From Planctomycetota bacterium (GTDB lineage Bacteria; Planctomycetota; UBA1135; GCA-002686595), in contig DUCM01000009.1 of the NCBI GenBank assembly GCA_012959785.1, forward strand, positions 90,035 to 154,034: a stretch of 64,000 nt of DNA, in the 5' to 3' direction. Both the position numbers and the translations under genes were made by a program. Every line of letters starts with the position of its first letter. Position 1 is the stretch's first letter. Under the pieces are notes generated by a model. The model worked only from the letters and a program-made list of their open reading frames with translations, had not been told where the DNA came from and did no database searches. Shown here in pieces: positions 34,566-43,537 of this stretch.

Positions 34566-36935
34566 TTACAGCGGCGGCAAGGCCAGGAGGCGGTTGCCGT
34601 ACTCGCGGGCTGCCGTGCCCAGACTGCCCGGGGGGGCGGCCAGGAATTCGTCGAGCAGGGCGCGCACTTCTCGGGCCCGGGGGCGGCACGCGGCGGGCAG
34701 GTTGGCGACGAATTTCCCTCGGCCGGCCCAGGCCAGGACCTCGCGCGAGTAACCCGCCAGGAACGAGAGCGGGGCGCGGAACTCGAGCACCGGGCGGTTG
34801 TCGCGCATGGGCTCGACTCCCGCGCAATAGGCGCGCAGGTCGCCATCTCGGGCCACTTCGAGGGCCGCGAGCTCGTTCCAGGAGCCCACTCCCGCCTGGG
34901 CTAGATGCAGGGCCATGTCGCCCTGCCAGGGGGTTTTCTCATGGCCCATCTTGAGGCCCATTGCGCGGTCAAGTTGAAGGGCCTCCCCCGAACCGATCAA
35001 GGCCAGGTCATAGGCCGTGAGCCAGGCTGCGGTGTGCTCAAAGGCCGCCGTCCAGGTGGCCAGTACGGTCTTCACATCCTCCAGGGAGAGTTGGTAGAGG
35101 GGCAACCACTGGGAGGCCACGCCACCGGGGGCGAGGTGCGCCGCCATGGACTCGAAGTGTTCGAGGGCATAGAGGTCGCTGGAGCCGCGGGTCCAGGGAT
35201 GGATCGGATCGGATGTGATGAGATCCCAACGCTCGGAACTCGTGGCCAGGGCATGTCGCCCGTCGCAGGTGGCAAGTTGTAGCCGCGGGTCGTCGAGCAC
35301 ACTGCCGTTTTCTGCGCTGAAGTGTCGTGCAGCTCCGGGCATGGCACTGGAGATCTCAAAGATGTCCAGGTGCTCGAGGCTCTGCAAATCCAGGAGCGCG
35401 CCGGCCGTCATGCCCGTGCCCAGGCCGATCACCAGGGCCCGCTCGACTCGCGGGTGATAAAAACCCGGCAGATAGCCGAGCAGCCGTTGCAGGCGCAGGT
35501 CCACCGCCGCGGTGGTGGCCACGATCTTGCCGTTGACTCGAAGAGAACGCAGGCGCGTGGGACCGTCGTCGCGAGCCTCGACGCTGATCGTGGCCAGTGA
35601 ATCGTGTTCGAGGTAGAGGACTTCGACATCAGGAGAGGCCGTGCCGCCCGCACTGAGGATGCCGGCCGGAATCAGCGCCAGAGCCAGGGCGCCGAGGGGC
35701 GCGCCGAGCTGCCGAGGTTTGAGGACTAGACCCGCCAGCCAGGCACAGCCGAGCAAGACAGCCAGGGCGCCGCCCGGCCCCAGGCTGCCGAGCAGCAAGA
35801 AGGCGGCCACCACACTGCCGCACAATCCGCCGGCGGTGTTGCAGGCAAAGACCCTGCCGAGCAGGCTCTCGCGGGCCGCGCTCGGAGAGTCGGCGGCGCA
35901 GGCGGCCACGGCCGAGGGCAGGGCCGCGCCCAGGCAGAGGGCCGGACCCAGGAGGGCCAGGATGGCGAAGAGGGCGTGCATGCTCCATAGGCGCACGAGT
36001 CCCACGCCGCCCGGCGCACGGTTGGAGAGGGCACCGAAGAGGCTGGCTTCGCCGAGCTGCCAACGCAGGGCCAAGAGCCCCAGAAGAGTTGCCGCCGGCA
36101 AGGCCAGAGCCATGAGGCGCAGGGTCTTGCGTCCCGCTTGCCAGGGCGAGGTGTCCGGCAGGCTGGCCAACTTGCGACTGCCTAAACCGATGCCGGCCAG
36201 GAACACGAAGAGCACGATGGAGTAGGCGTAGACCGAAGCGCCGGTGACGCTGATCAAGAGTCGCGCCAGGATGACCTCGAGCCCCAGGCCGCAAAAGCCC
36301 AGGAGAAAAGTCGCCGCGAGGGGCGCGGAGAGCCACGGCGCTGGTCGGTGTCGCGCGACTTGCGGCGCATTGGCAGACAGCCAGCAGATAACTCCCGCGG
36401 CCGCCAAGGCATCCAGTCCCGCTGCGGCGTAGAGCGCACCGGAGAGTCCCAAGGCGGGCATCAATACCAGGGGCCCGAGGAGCGCGCCGCAGGCGGCTCC
36501 CAAGGTGTTGGCTCCGTAGAAGGCGCAGACTTCGCGGTCAGCCGAGGAGTCGTCGCGGATGACGAGACGCCCCATGAGCGGAAAGGTGGCGCCCATGGCG
36601 AGGGTCGGCGGAAGGAGCAAGGCGGCCACGAGGGAAAAACGCGCCACGGGATTCTCTAGCGGACCGGCGAGGGCCAGCAGGCTCGGGCTGAGAGCAGCCC
36701 ACAAACCCAGGCCGATTTCCAGGGCGGCGAACAACAGCGCCGGCCGCGCGCTTCTGCGCGCCACCCCGCCGAAGGCCCAGGCGCCCAAACCCAAGCCGCC
36801 CATGAAAATCGCCAGGACCACCGCCAGCGCTCCGGCGTCGCTGCCCAAGAGTCGGGCCAAGAGTCGGATCCAGACCGTCTCGTAGACCAGGGCGGCCGCG
36901 CCTGTCAAAAAGAAAAGGAGGTCACTTTTTCGCAT
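34566..36935 (-). CDS. Fused multi-pass membrane / spermidine synthase-like protein
   Basis: About 789 aa from ATG 36935. The first 490 residues contain roughly a dozen or more hydrophobic helices (LLFFLTGAAALVYETVWIRLLARLLGS is the family start). From about 500 on is a soluble SpeE-like Rossmann methyltransferase fold with VIGLGTGMTAGALLD, an acidic DIFEIS strand, and DLITSDPIHPWTRGSSDLY in place of the polyamine-synthase gate loop. This membrane-SpeE fusion is widespread in bacteria but has no settled function; true aminopropyl transfer is uncertain. The last 50 residues are extra. Confidence 0.85.
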   Translation of the reverse strand: MRKSDLLFFLTGAAALVYETVWIRLLARLLGSDAGALAVVLAIFMGGLGLGAWAFGGVARRSARPALLFAALEIGLGLWAALSPSLLALAGPLENPVARFSLVAALLLPPTLAMGATFPLMGRLVIRDDSSADREVCAFYGANTLGAACGALLGPLVLMPALGLSGALYAAAGLDALAAAGVICWLSANAPQVARHRPAPWLSAPLAATFLLGFCGLGLEVILARLLISVTGASVYAYSIVLFVFLAGIGLGSRKLASLPDTSPWQAGRKTLRLMALALPAATLLGLLALRWQLGEASLFGALSNRAPGGVGLVRLWSMHALFAILALLGPALCLGAALPSAVAACAADSPSAARESLLGRVFACNTAGGLCGSVVAAFLLLGSLGPGGALAVLLGCAWLAGLVLKPRQLGAPLGALALALIPAGILSAGGTASPDVEVLYLEHDSLATISVEARDDGPTRLRSLRVNGKIVATTAAVDLRLQRLLGYLPGFYHPRVERALVIGLGTGMTAGALLDLQSLEHLDIFEISSAMPGAARHFSAENGSVLDDPRLQLATCDGRHALATSSERWDLITSDPIHPWTRGSSDLYALEHFESMAAHLAPGGVASQWLPLYQLSLEDVKTVLATWTAAFEHTAAWLTAYDLALIGSGEALQLDRAMGLKMGHEKTPWQGDMALHLAQAGVGSWNELAALEVARDGDLRAYCAGVEPMRDNRPVLEFRAPLSFLAGYSREVLAWAGRGKFVANLPAACRPRAREVRALLDEFLAAPPGSLGTAAREYGNRLLALPPL

Positions 36936-36968
36936 GGGAGCTTTGTCCACAGGCCACAATAGCGGGCC

Positions 36969-37667
36969 ATGGCCGACTCGACACAACCGCGCCCCGGAGA
37001 ATGTGGATCGTCTTCAGAGCCGGGGCCCACCGGCGTGCTCTCGGCACTTCCCGAAGAGCTCGGGTCCCTGGCCGCCGAGGCTGTCGGCCGCCGCCAACGC
37101 CAGGGCACCTGGCTGCTTGAGCTGGACCTGCAGGGCCAGCCCGTCCTGGCCGTGGTAGCCGGGGTGGGCAAGGTGCGCGCGGCCCGGGCGGCGACTCTGC
37201 TTTTGGAGGAGGGCTGCTCGCGGATCTTGGTGGTGGGCACCTGCGGAGGCCTTCGGCGGCACCTCTTGCCAGGCACCCTGGTGCTCTGCAGCCGGGCGGT
37301 GCAGGCCGACCTGTCGGTGCGCCCAGGGCGTGAGAGCGAGCCCGATCCGGGGCTCAGCGAGGCCTGGCTGGCCCAGGCTCCCGGGGCCAGGAAGGGCTGT
37401 TTTCTCACCTCGGACCGGCCCGTGTTCTCGATTTTTCGGCGCCTGCGACTGGCCCGGGCCTTTGCGGGGGATTGCGTGGCAGATATGGAAACGGCTGCCG
37501 TTGCAGCCGTTTGCGCCAGCGCTGGAGTTCCCTGGGCTGCCCTGCGCGCGGTCACGGATCGCGCCGGCTTTTTTGGGGCTAGATCCTTCCAGCGTCACTA
37601 TCCAGTTCAGGCGGGGCGAGCAGCCGATACTATATGGGGCCTGCTGCGGCGCTTGACTCCGCAGTGA
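36969..37667 (+). CDS. MTA/SAH nucleosidase-like phosphorylase-superfamily protein
   Basis: A 232-aa member of the PNP_UDP_1 superfamily. Seen: GVLSALPEELGSL, VAGVGKVRAARAATLLL, the central VVGTCGGLRRHLLPGTLVL, the nucleoside site VADMETAAVAAVCASAGVP, and the catalytic Asp in RAVTDRAG. It most likely cleaves the N-glycosidic bond of methylthioadenosine, S-adenosylhomocysteine or futalosine. It is divergent from the preceding gene (33 bp). Confidence 0.82.
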   Translation: MADSTQPRPGECGSSSEPGPTGVLSALPEELGSLAAEAVGRRQRQGTWLLELDLQGQPVLAVVAGVGKVRAARAATLLLEEGCSRILVVGTCGGLRRHLLPGTLVLCSRAVQADLSVRPGRESEPDPGLSEAWLAQAPGARKGCFLTSDRPVFSIFRRLRLARAFAGDCVADMETAAVAAVCASAGVPWAALRAVTDRAGFFGARSFQRHYPVQAGRAADTIWGLLRRLTPQ

Positions 37668-37767
37668 GCCAGTCCCCGCGGCCCTGCACCTGGAGCCGGC
37701 CCGTCCCTTCACCTTCCCAAAACGCCCCCATTCTCGACCTCACCGCCCCCCCGCGGCGAGCTCTTCC

Positions 37768-39246
37768 ATGACCGCTTTCGGCAGTTTCTTGCGGCGCAAC
37801 TTCGAGCCGTTGATCCTCTCCGCCCAGGTATTCGTCGACCTCGGCGTGCTGATCCTGTCGTGTTGGTTGGGCTACCTCGTGGGTCGCTACTCCGGCGGCA
37901 CCGGCACCCAGCCAGACCTGAATGTGTACCGCCAGGTGTGGGCTTTGATGTCGGCCGTGTGCCTCGTGAGCTTTCACCTTTTCGGCATGTACAGCCCGCA
38001 GAAGAGCCTGCTTAACATGCAGGAGTTCAAGGCCATCGCCAAGGCTGTGTTGGTCAGCTTCCTGGTTTTCTGGACGCTCTTGATCCTGGGCGCCGAGACT
38101 TCGCAAGAAAGAGTGGGTGCAGTTTTTAGCTGGCTCGTGCCGATCCACGACAGGATAAGCCTGGGCTTCGCGGCCGATTCGTTTTCGCGCCTGACCGTGG
38201 TGCTTTCCTTTGCAATCATCCTGGTGGCCACTACCGCCAGTCGCTTCGCATCCTTCAAGTACATCCAATCCTTGCACCGACGAGGAATTGGAAACCGCAA
38301 TGTGCTCATCTACGGAGCCGGAGAATGTGGCCGCAAGTTGCAGGCGAAGTTCATGCTTGTGCCGACCCTGGGGCTGAACCTGGTGGGCCTCCTGGCCGAC
38401 CGCCAGTCGCGGGTGGGCGAGGTCTTGGGGCGCAATCGGGTGCTGGGTTCCTTCGAGGATCTCGAGCGCGTGATCGGCGAGTACAAGGTCAGCGAGGTCT
38501 TCGTCGCCATGCCGGACCACAGCGAGGACCGCGTGATGGAGGTCCTGGCTGAGTGTGAGCGCATCGGCGTGCGCTACCATGTGGTGCCGCGTTTCTACCA
38601 CTTGCTCTCGTACAATGTGCGCATTGAGAGCCTGGATTCGATCCCGCTAATCACCCGCGCCGACCGCCGGACGAGCGCCATTGGTGCCCTGTCCAAGCGT
38701 AGCCTGGACCTCTTTGTTGCCTCACTGGCGCTGCTCTTGGGACTGCCGATTTTTCTCGCCGCAGCGATCATGGTGCGGCGCGAATCCTCCGGACCGGCCT
38801 TCTTCGTCCAGGAACGCATCGGCCGCAATGGCACGCCCTTCCGCATGTTCAAGTTCCGCACGATGCACCAGGAATTCGGCGGAAATGAACCAGCACCGGC
38901 TTCGCCCTTCGACCCGCGTGTCACCCGTATCGGCCGCTTTCTCAGGCGCTACAGCCTGGACGAGCTGCCCCAGTTTCTCAATGTCTTCCGGGGCGAGATG
39001 AGCATCGTCGGGCCGCGGCCCGAGATGAAGTTCATCGTGGACGAGTACGGCGCAGTCGAACGCGAACGACTGCGGGTCAAGCCGGGCATCACGGGTCTGT
39101 GGCAAATCTCCTACGCGCGCCAGCAGGAGATTCACGACAACCTCGACTACGACCTGTACTACATCGAGCACCAATCCTTGCTGCTCGACATCGTCATCAT
39201 CGCCTTGACCGGGGTGGCGGTGGCCAAGGGCACCGGCGCCTACTGA
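37768..39246 (+). CDS. Undecaprenyl-phosphate sugar phosphotransferase (polyprenyl glycosylphosphotransferase)
   Basis: This 492-aa enzyme starts repeat-unit synthesis by moving a sugar-1-phosphate from UDP-sugar to undecaprenyl phosphate. N-terminal membrane helices (about 15-165), a Rossmann-like CoA-binding-type domain (VLIYGAGECGRKL) and the C-terminal catalytic domain (from about 310) are seen. The latter has KRSLDLFVASLALLLGLPIF, FKFRTM, SLDELPQFLNVFRGEMSIVGPRPE and KPGITGLWQI. This architecture is the WbaP/WcaJ-type HPT family. It opens the polysaccharide cluster. Confidence 0.95.
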   Translation: MTAFGSFLRRNFEPLILSAQVFVDLGVLILSCWLGYLVGRYSGGTGTQPDLNVYRQVWALMSAVCLVSFHLFGMYSPQKSLLNMQEFKAIAKAVLVSFLVFWTLLILGAETSQERVGAVFSWLVPIHDRISLGFAADSFSRLTVVLSFAIILVATTASRFASFKYIQSLHRRGIGNRNVLIYGAGECGRKLQAKFMLVPTLGLNLVGLLADRQSRVGEVLGRNRVLGSFEDLERVIGEYKVSEVFVAMPDHSEDRVMEVLAECERIGVRYHVVPRFYHLLSYNVRIESLDSIPLITRADRRTSAIGALSKRSLDLFVASLALLLGLPIFLAAAIMVRRESSGPAFFVQERIGRNGTPFRMFKFRTMHQEFGGNEPAPASPFDPRVTRIGRFLRRYSLDELPQFLNVFRGEMSIVGPRPEMKFIVDEYGAVERERLRVKPGITGLWQISYARQQEIHDNLDYDLYYIEHQSLLLDIVIIALTGVAVAKGTGAY

Positions 39247-39251
39247 GCGCC

Positions 39252-40400
39252 ATGGGGGAGAGCAGGTTGCGGGTGCTGCACATCATGGAGGCCACCATCG
39301 GTGGTGCGCGGCGGCACATCACTGATGTCGCCAGCGGTCTGGCTGGCCGTGGCGTCGACTTGCATCTCGTGGTCTCGGCCGAGCGCCAGAGCGACTTCCG
39401 GCATGACTTCGAGGGGCTGACCGCGGCGGGCGCTGTGGTCCACGAACTGGCCATGCAGCGCTCCGTGCGGCCCTGGACTGACACTCGCCAGGTGCTAAAG
39501 CTGCTCGGCCTCGTGCGCCGCTTGCGGCCGGACATTGTGCATACTCATTCGTCCAAGGCTGGCGTCCTGGGCCGCGTGGCTGCAACTCTTGCGGGCCACA
39601 AGCGGCGCGTGCACACGCCCCACGCCATGGCTTTTTTGTTCGAGGACATGTTCAGCGCCCGCAAGCGGCGCGTCTATTACGCGCTGGAGAAACTGCTCTC
39701 GAGGAGCTGCGAGCGGGTGATCGCCGTGAGCGAAAGCGAGGCGCGCACCTTCCGTGCTTCGGGGGTGGTGGCTCCAGACAAAGTGCGCGTTGTGCAAAAC
39801 GGTGTCGACCCCGAAGCCTTCCTGGCGGCCGAGCCCCTTTGCGTCGCCAGCCTGGGCCTCGATCCCGCTCGGCCGACCTGGGCGGTGGTGGGGCTCTTGA
39901 ATGTGGCCAAGGGCCAGGACCTGGCCCTCGAGGCCCTGGCCGCACCGAGCTGCGAGGGGTTGCAACTCATCTTCGCCGGCCACGGCGCTCTTGAAGCAGA
40001 ACTGAAGGCCCAGGCCCGGCGCCTGGGATTGGAGCAGCGCGTGGCGTTCCTGGGCTTTCGGCGCGATGTTGCGCGGCTCTTGGCCTCGGCAGCGGGGCTC
40101 TGTTTGCCCTCGCGCTGGGAGGGCATGCCCTACATCGTCCTTGAAGCCATGGCCGCGGGGTTGCCGGTGGTAGCCCTGCCCGTGGACGGCGCTCGGGATT
40201 TGGTTATCGAAGGCCGCACCGGTTGGGTCGCGCCGGAGATTTCCTCCGAAGCCCTGGCCCGCACCCTGGCCCGCGCCTGCGCCTGCTCTGATGAAGAGCT
40301 GCGCGCCCTGGGCGCCGCCGGTCGGGTCCGGGTGCTCGAGCACTTCACCCTGGAGCACATGCTCGATTCCCTGCAAGCGGTGTACGCTGAGCTCTCTTGA
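39252..40400 (+). CDS. Glycosyltransferase family 4-like, no. 1 of the cluster
   Basis: A 382-aa GT-B enzyme. N-terminal EATIGGARRHITDVASGL (acceptor domain), HTHSSKAGVLGR, VQNGVDPEAF, and the C-terminal nucleotide-sugar site with CLPSRWEGMPYIVLEAMAAGLPVVA (EX7E motif). It follows the initiating transferase by 5 bp, so it is a candidate for the second sugar of the repeat unit. ATG 39252 gives the standard start. Confidence 0.9.
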   Translation: MGESRLRVLHIMEATIGGARRHITDVASGLAGRGVDLHLVVSAERQSDFRHDFEGLTAAGAVVHELAMQRSVRPWTDTRQVLKLLGLVRRLRPDIVHTHSSKAGVLGRVAATLAGHKRRVHTPHAMAFLFEDMFSARKRRVYYALEKLLSRSCERVIAVSESEARTFRASGVVAPDKVRVVQNGVDPEAFLAAEPLCVASLGLDPARPTWAVVGLLNVAKGQDLALEALAAPSCEGLQLIFAGHGALEAELKAQARRLGLEQRVAFLGFRRDVARLLASAAGLCLPSRWEGMPYIVLEAMAAGLPVVALPVDGARDLVIEGRTGWVAPEISSEALARTLARACACSDEELRALGAAGRVRVLEHFTLEHMLDSLQAVYAELS

Positions 40401-41560
40401 GAATCTTACACATCATCACCACCCTCGATGTGGGTGGCGCCGAAATGCACCTGCTCAGTCAGGTGCGCGGCCAACATATCCGCGGCCATGAAGTGCGCGT
40501 GGTCTACATCAAGGGTCAGGGCACCCTGGCCCAGGACTTTCGCGCCGCCGGAGCGTGCGCGGTGCTGCAAGCCCCCTTCGGCCCGGGGCTCTCGAAGGTC
40601 CTGACCCACATCGCGTGGGCCGAGATCGTGCACTCCCATCTGCTCAAGGCCGATATGCTCGCCGCCGTCTTGTGTACCTCCGCCGGGGCTCGGCGCAAAC
40701 TCGTGTCGGGCAAACACAACGACGAACAGGTGCTCAAGCAACCCCTGGTGTCGCGCATCCATGGGTTCATCGGCAACCTGCCCCAGCGCACCATTGCCCT
40801 CTCGGATCATGTGGCGCGTTTTGTCGAGGAGCACGGTCGCGTGGATTGCAAGAGCATGCGCCGGGTTTACTACGGCCTCGATCCCGCGCCTTTCGAGGCC
40901 GCCGCCGCCATGCGCGAGCAAGCGCGCTCGCAATTGCAGAGCGAGTTCGGATTCGAGGAGGATGCCGTGGTCTTTATCTGTGTGGCGCGCTTCGCTCCGC
41001 AAAAAGCGCACGCTGTGCTCCTGCGCGCCCTGCGCGGCGCCCTCGACGGCGCGCCGTCGGAGGAGCCTGCGCCGCGACTTCTATTGGTGGGAGGCGATCC
41101 CTTTGGCGATGGAGAGGAGCGCGCCAAGGCCCTGGCCGCGGAGCTCGATCTGGGCCGCGCTTGTGTCTTCGCCGGCATTCGCCGCGATGTGCCGCAGCTC
41201 ATGGCGGCCTCGGATGTGTTCGTCATGAGTTCCCTCTGGGAAGGCCTGGGCCTCGTGTTTCTCGAAGCCATGGCTACCTGCTTGCCGGTCCTGGCTTCGG
41301 GCGTTTCGGCCGTGCCCGAGGTTGTGCTCCAGGGCGAGACTGGCTTGCTCGTGCCTCCGGCCGAGGATGTGCCCATGACCGCCGCCATGCTCGAATTGAG
41401 CCGCGACCCGGACTTGCGCCGCCGCCTGGGCCTCGCCGGTGCTGCGCGGCGCGCCGAACATTTCGGCCTTGCACGCATGGTGGACCAGACCCTCGGCATC
41501 TACCGCGAGGTGACCGAGGGCGCGGCGGCCGACCCGGCCGTGCTTCCGGCTGCGCAATAA
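40397..41560 (+). CDS. Glycosyltransferase family 4-like, no. 2
   Basis: A 387-aa GT-B enzyme starting at TTG 40397 (TTGA overlap). MRILHIITTLDVGGAEMHLL is the classic GT4 N-terminus; IVHSHLLKADM, FICVARFAPQKAH and MSSLWEGLGLVFLEAMATCLPVLAS (EX7E) follow. The last 20 residues are low-complexity Ala-rich. The donor sugar is unknown. Confidence 0.9.
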   Translation: MRILHIITTLDVGGAEMHLLSQVRGQHIRGHEVRVVYIKGQGTLAQDFRAAGACAVLQAPFGPGLSKVLTHIAWAEIVHSHLLKADMLAAVLCTSAGARRKLVSGKHNDEQVLKQPLVSRIHGFIGNLPQRTIALSDHVARFVEEHGRVDCKSMRRVYYGLDPAPFEAAAAMREQARSQLQSEFGFEEDAVVFICVARFAPQKAHAVLLRALRGALDGAPSEEPAPRLLLVGGDPFGDGEERAKALAAELDLGRACVFAGIRRDVPQLMAASDVFVMSSLWEGLGLVFLEAMATCLPVLASGVSAVPEVVLQGETGLLVPPAEDVPMTAAMLELSRDPDLRRRLGLAGAARRAEHFGLARMVDQTLGIYREVTEGAAADPAVLPAAQ

Positions 41561-41573
41561 AATAACTCGCACC

Positions 41574-42782
41574 GTGGAAAGCGATAAACCCGTCCTTGAG
41601 ATCAAGGCAGGCCTCGATGACTTTGTTGTGGAGGAGCAACTCGGCTGGATGCCCACGGGCGAGGGTGAACACCTCTATCTCTGGATCGAAAAGCGCGACC
41701 TCTCCACGGCTCGGGTGGCGGCGGCCCTTGCCCGATGGTTTGGAATCGCGCCACGGTCCGTGGGTTTTGCTGGACGCAAGGATCGCTTCGCCTGCACGCG
41801 CCAGTGGTTTTCACTGGCTGGTGTGGAGAGTGCGCGGGCGGCTGAGTTTCGTCTGGCGGGTGCCCAGATCCTGGAAGTCACACGCCACGGACGCAAGTTG
41901 CGCCTGGGTGCTCACCTGGCCAACCGTTTCGAGTTGCTCGTGGGCGGCGCGGCTGGCGAGGACCGCAAGAACCTGGAGTTGGCTTTTCGAGCGATCTGCG
42001 ACGAGGGCCTGTCAAATCGTTTCGGCCCTCAGCGCTTTGGCGCCGACGGCGTGGCGGATCGCGCGGGCGAATTGGCCCTGGGCCGCGATTGGCGCGGCTT
42101 CCTCGCTGCCATCGCGGCCTCGAGCCATTGGCCAGCCAGCAACGCTCTGGAAGAGTTGCGTCAGGTCCTCGAACGCGAGGGCAGCGCGGGGCACCGAGGC
42201 CTGGCCCGGCTGGCGCCAGACTTGCCCGGGGAACTCGCGCCCCTGGCGCGACAGTTGGCGCGCCGGCGGGGGGACTTCGAGGGCGCAGCCCGGGCCCTGG
42301 ACCAGCGCCTCGTGACCTTCGCCGTGTCGGCCCTGCAGGCGCGGCTCTTCAACCGCCTATTGGCAGCCCGCGCCCAACACTCCCTTGAACTCGAAGTCGG
42401 TGATCTTTGCACCCTGAGAGGCGAGCGCGGGCTCCGTGCGGTTGCAGCCGGTGACGACCTCGAGGCCTGGCGCCTCGCGGCGCGGCGGGCCGAGGCCCAC
42501 CCCAGCGGGCCGATGTTCGGCTGGCGGGCGCCCCTTGCCGGGGGACGGCCAGGGGACCTGGAGCGCGAGATACTCGCCGCGGCGGGCCTGGAGTTGGCCG
42601 AATTCCAGGACCTCCTGCCGGGCATCTCCCCCAGGGGCAGCCGCAGGCCCCTGCGGGTGGCCGTGGGCGCGGGGCGACTGGAATGGCGCGGGAGTCTCGT
42701 GTACCTGGCCTTCGAACTGCCTCCGGGGGTCTATGCCACAACGCTCGTGTCACAGTTGCAGGAATCGGTCTTCTCGCCCTGA
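41574..42782 (+). CDS. truD: tRNA pseudouridine synthase D
   Basis: TruD (402 aa) makes pseudouridine 13 in tRNA-Glu. The signature VGFAGRKDRFACTRQWFSL holds the catalytic Asp, and NRFGPQRFG plus a TRUD insertion domain (about 150-310) are present. GTG 41574 is 13 bp after the glycosyltransferase. It has no link to glycans and is a housekeeping insertion in the cluster. Two hairpins (42793-42812 and 42841-42856) follow its stop. Confidence 0.92.
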   Translation: MESDKPVLEIKAGLDDFVVEEQLGWMPTGEGEHLYLWIEKRDLSTARVAAALARWFGIAPRSVGFAGRKDRFACTRQWFSLAGVESARAAEFRLAGAQILEVTRHGRKLRLGAHLANRFELLVGGAAGEDRKNLELAFRAICDEGLSNRFGPQRFGADGVADRAGELALGRDWRGFLAAIAASSHWPASNALEELRQVLEREGSAGHRGLARLAPDLPGELAPLARQLARRRGDFEGAARALDQRLVTFAVSALQARLFNRLLAARAQHSLELEVGDLCTLRGERGLRAVAAGDDLEAWRLAARRAEAHPSGPMFGWRAPLAGGRPGDLEREILAAAGLELAEFQDLLPGISPRGSRRPLRVAVGAGRLEWRGSLVYLAFELPPGVYATTLVSQLQESVFSP

Positions 42783-42792
42783 TTCCTGGCCC

Positions 42793-42856
42793 CCGGGCGG
42801 GGTTTTGCCCGGAACTATCGTGGGAGGATGGCCTTCAGTAGCCCCCTCTCGGGGGC
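42793..42856 (+). terminator. Two hairpins after truD
   Basis: CCGGGC (42793-42798) pairs with GCCCGG (42807-42812) around GGGGTTTT. GCCCCC (42841-42846) pairs with GGGGGC (42851-42856) around TCTC. No proper T-run follows either, so termination here is only possible. Confidence 0.35.
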
Positions 42857-42907
42857 CGATAAAGCCCCCCCCGGAGTTGCCCCCGCAGGCTCTCCTCGTC
42901 GCCCGTC

Positions 42908-43390
42908 ATGACCGCCTCGCCCTCTTCCACCCCCGATGCTGGCGCCAACTGGTCCGGGGGCACCTGGCCCGAGCGGCCCGGCCAACGCGGCTTCGATCGT
43001 CGCGGTCAGGCCACGCCGCGTTTTTCGCGCTACAGCATGCGTGGCGGGCGTCGCCGGAAGGTGCGCCGTGAAGAGGAACGCGAGGGCAGTTTCGTGGACC
43101 TCTACGGAGCCCAGACCCTGGTGCTGATCATGTGGGTGGCCGTTTTGAACGCTGCTGACAGCTTTTTCACGATCCATCACCTCCAGGCGGGGGGCATCGA
43201 GCTCAATCCCGTGGCGGCGGCCATGCTCGACACGGGCCGCGAGGGTTTCGTGCTGGCGAAGGCCGCCATGATTTCCGTGGCGCTCCTGGTCCTGTGCATG
43301 CACAAGAACTTCCTCCTGGCGCGCCTGGGCCTCTTGGCCTCCATCGCCACCTATTCGGCCCTTGTGATCTACCACATCTGGCTCTTGTAG
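42908..43390 (+). CDS. DUF5658-type membrane protein
   Basis: A 160-aa protein. The first 65 residues are hydrophilic and Arg-rich (GGRRRKVRREEEREG). Three or four hydrophobic helices follow: TLVLIMWVAVLNAADSFFTI, FVLAKAAMISVALLVLCMH and LGLLASIATYSALVIYHIWLL. The pattern LNAADSFFTIHHLQAGGIELNP matches the DUF5658 family (Asn, Asp, Glu-Asn-Pro conserved). Function is unknown. Confidence 0.75.
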   Translation: MTASPSSTPDAGANWSGGTWPERPGQRGFDRRGQATPRFSRYSMRGGRRRKVRREEEREGSFVDLYGAQTLVLIMWVAVLNAADSFFTIHHLQAGGIELNPVAAAMLDTGREGFVLAKAAMISVALLVLCMHKNFLLARLGLLASIATYSALVIYHIWLL

Positions 43391-43537
43391 GAGCCCCTTC
43401 GAGCCAGCCGGGGCCCTGGGGCCCAATCGAGTCGGGTCAAAGGGGGCCGCGAGGCTCTGGAGACCCCGTTCGCGGGGCCCTACACTCTGAGGGGCCCAAG
43501 GGAAGAAGCGCGCCCTCCAGCCGTCCCACGGGCATCC

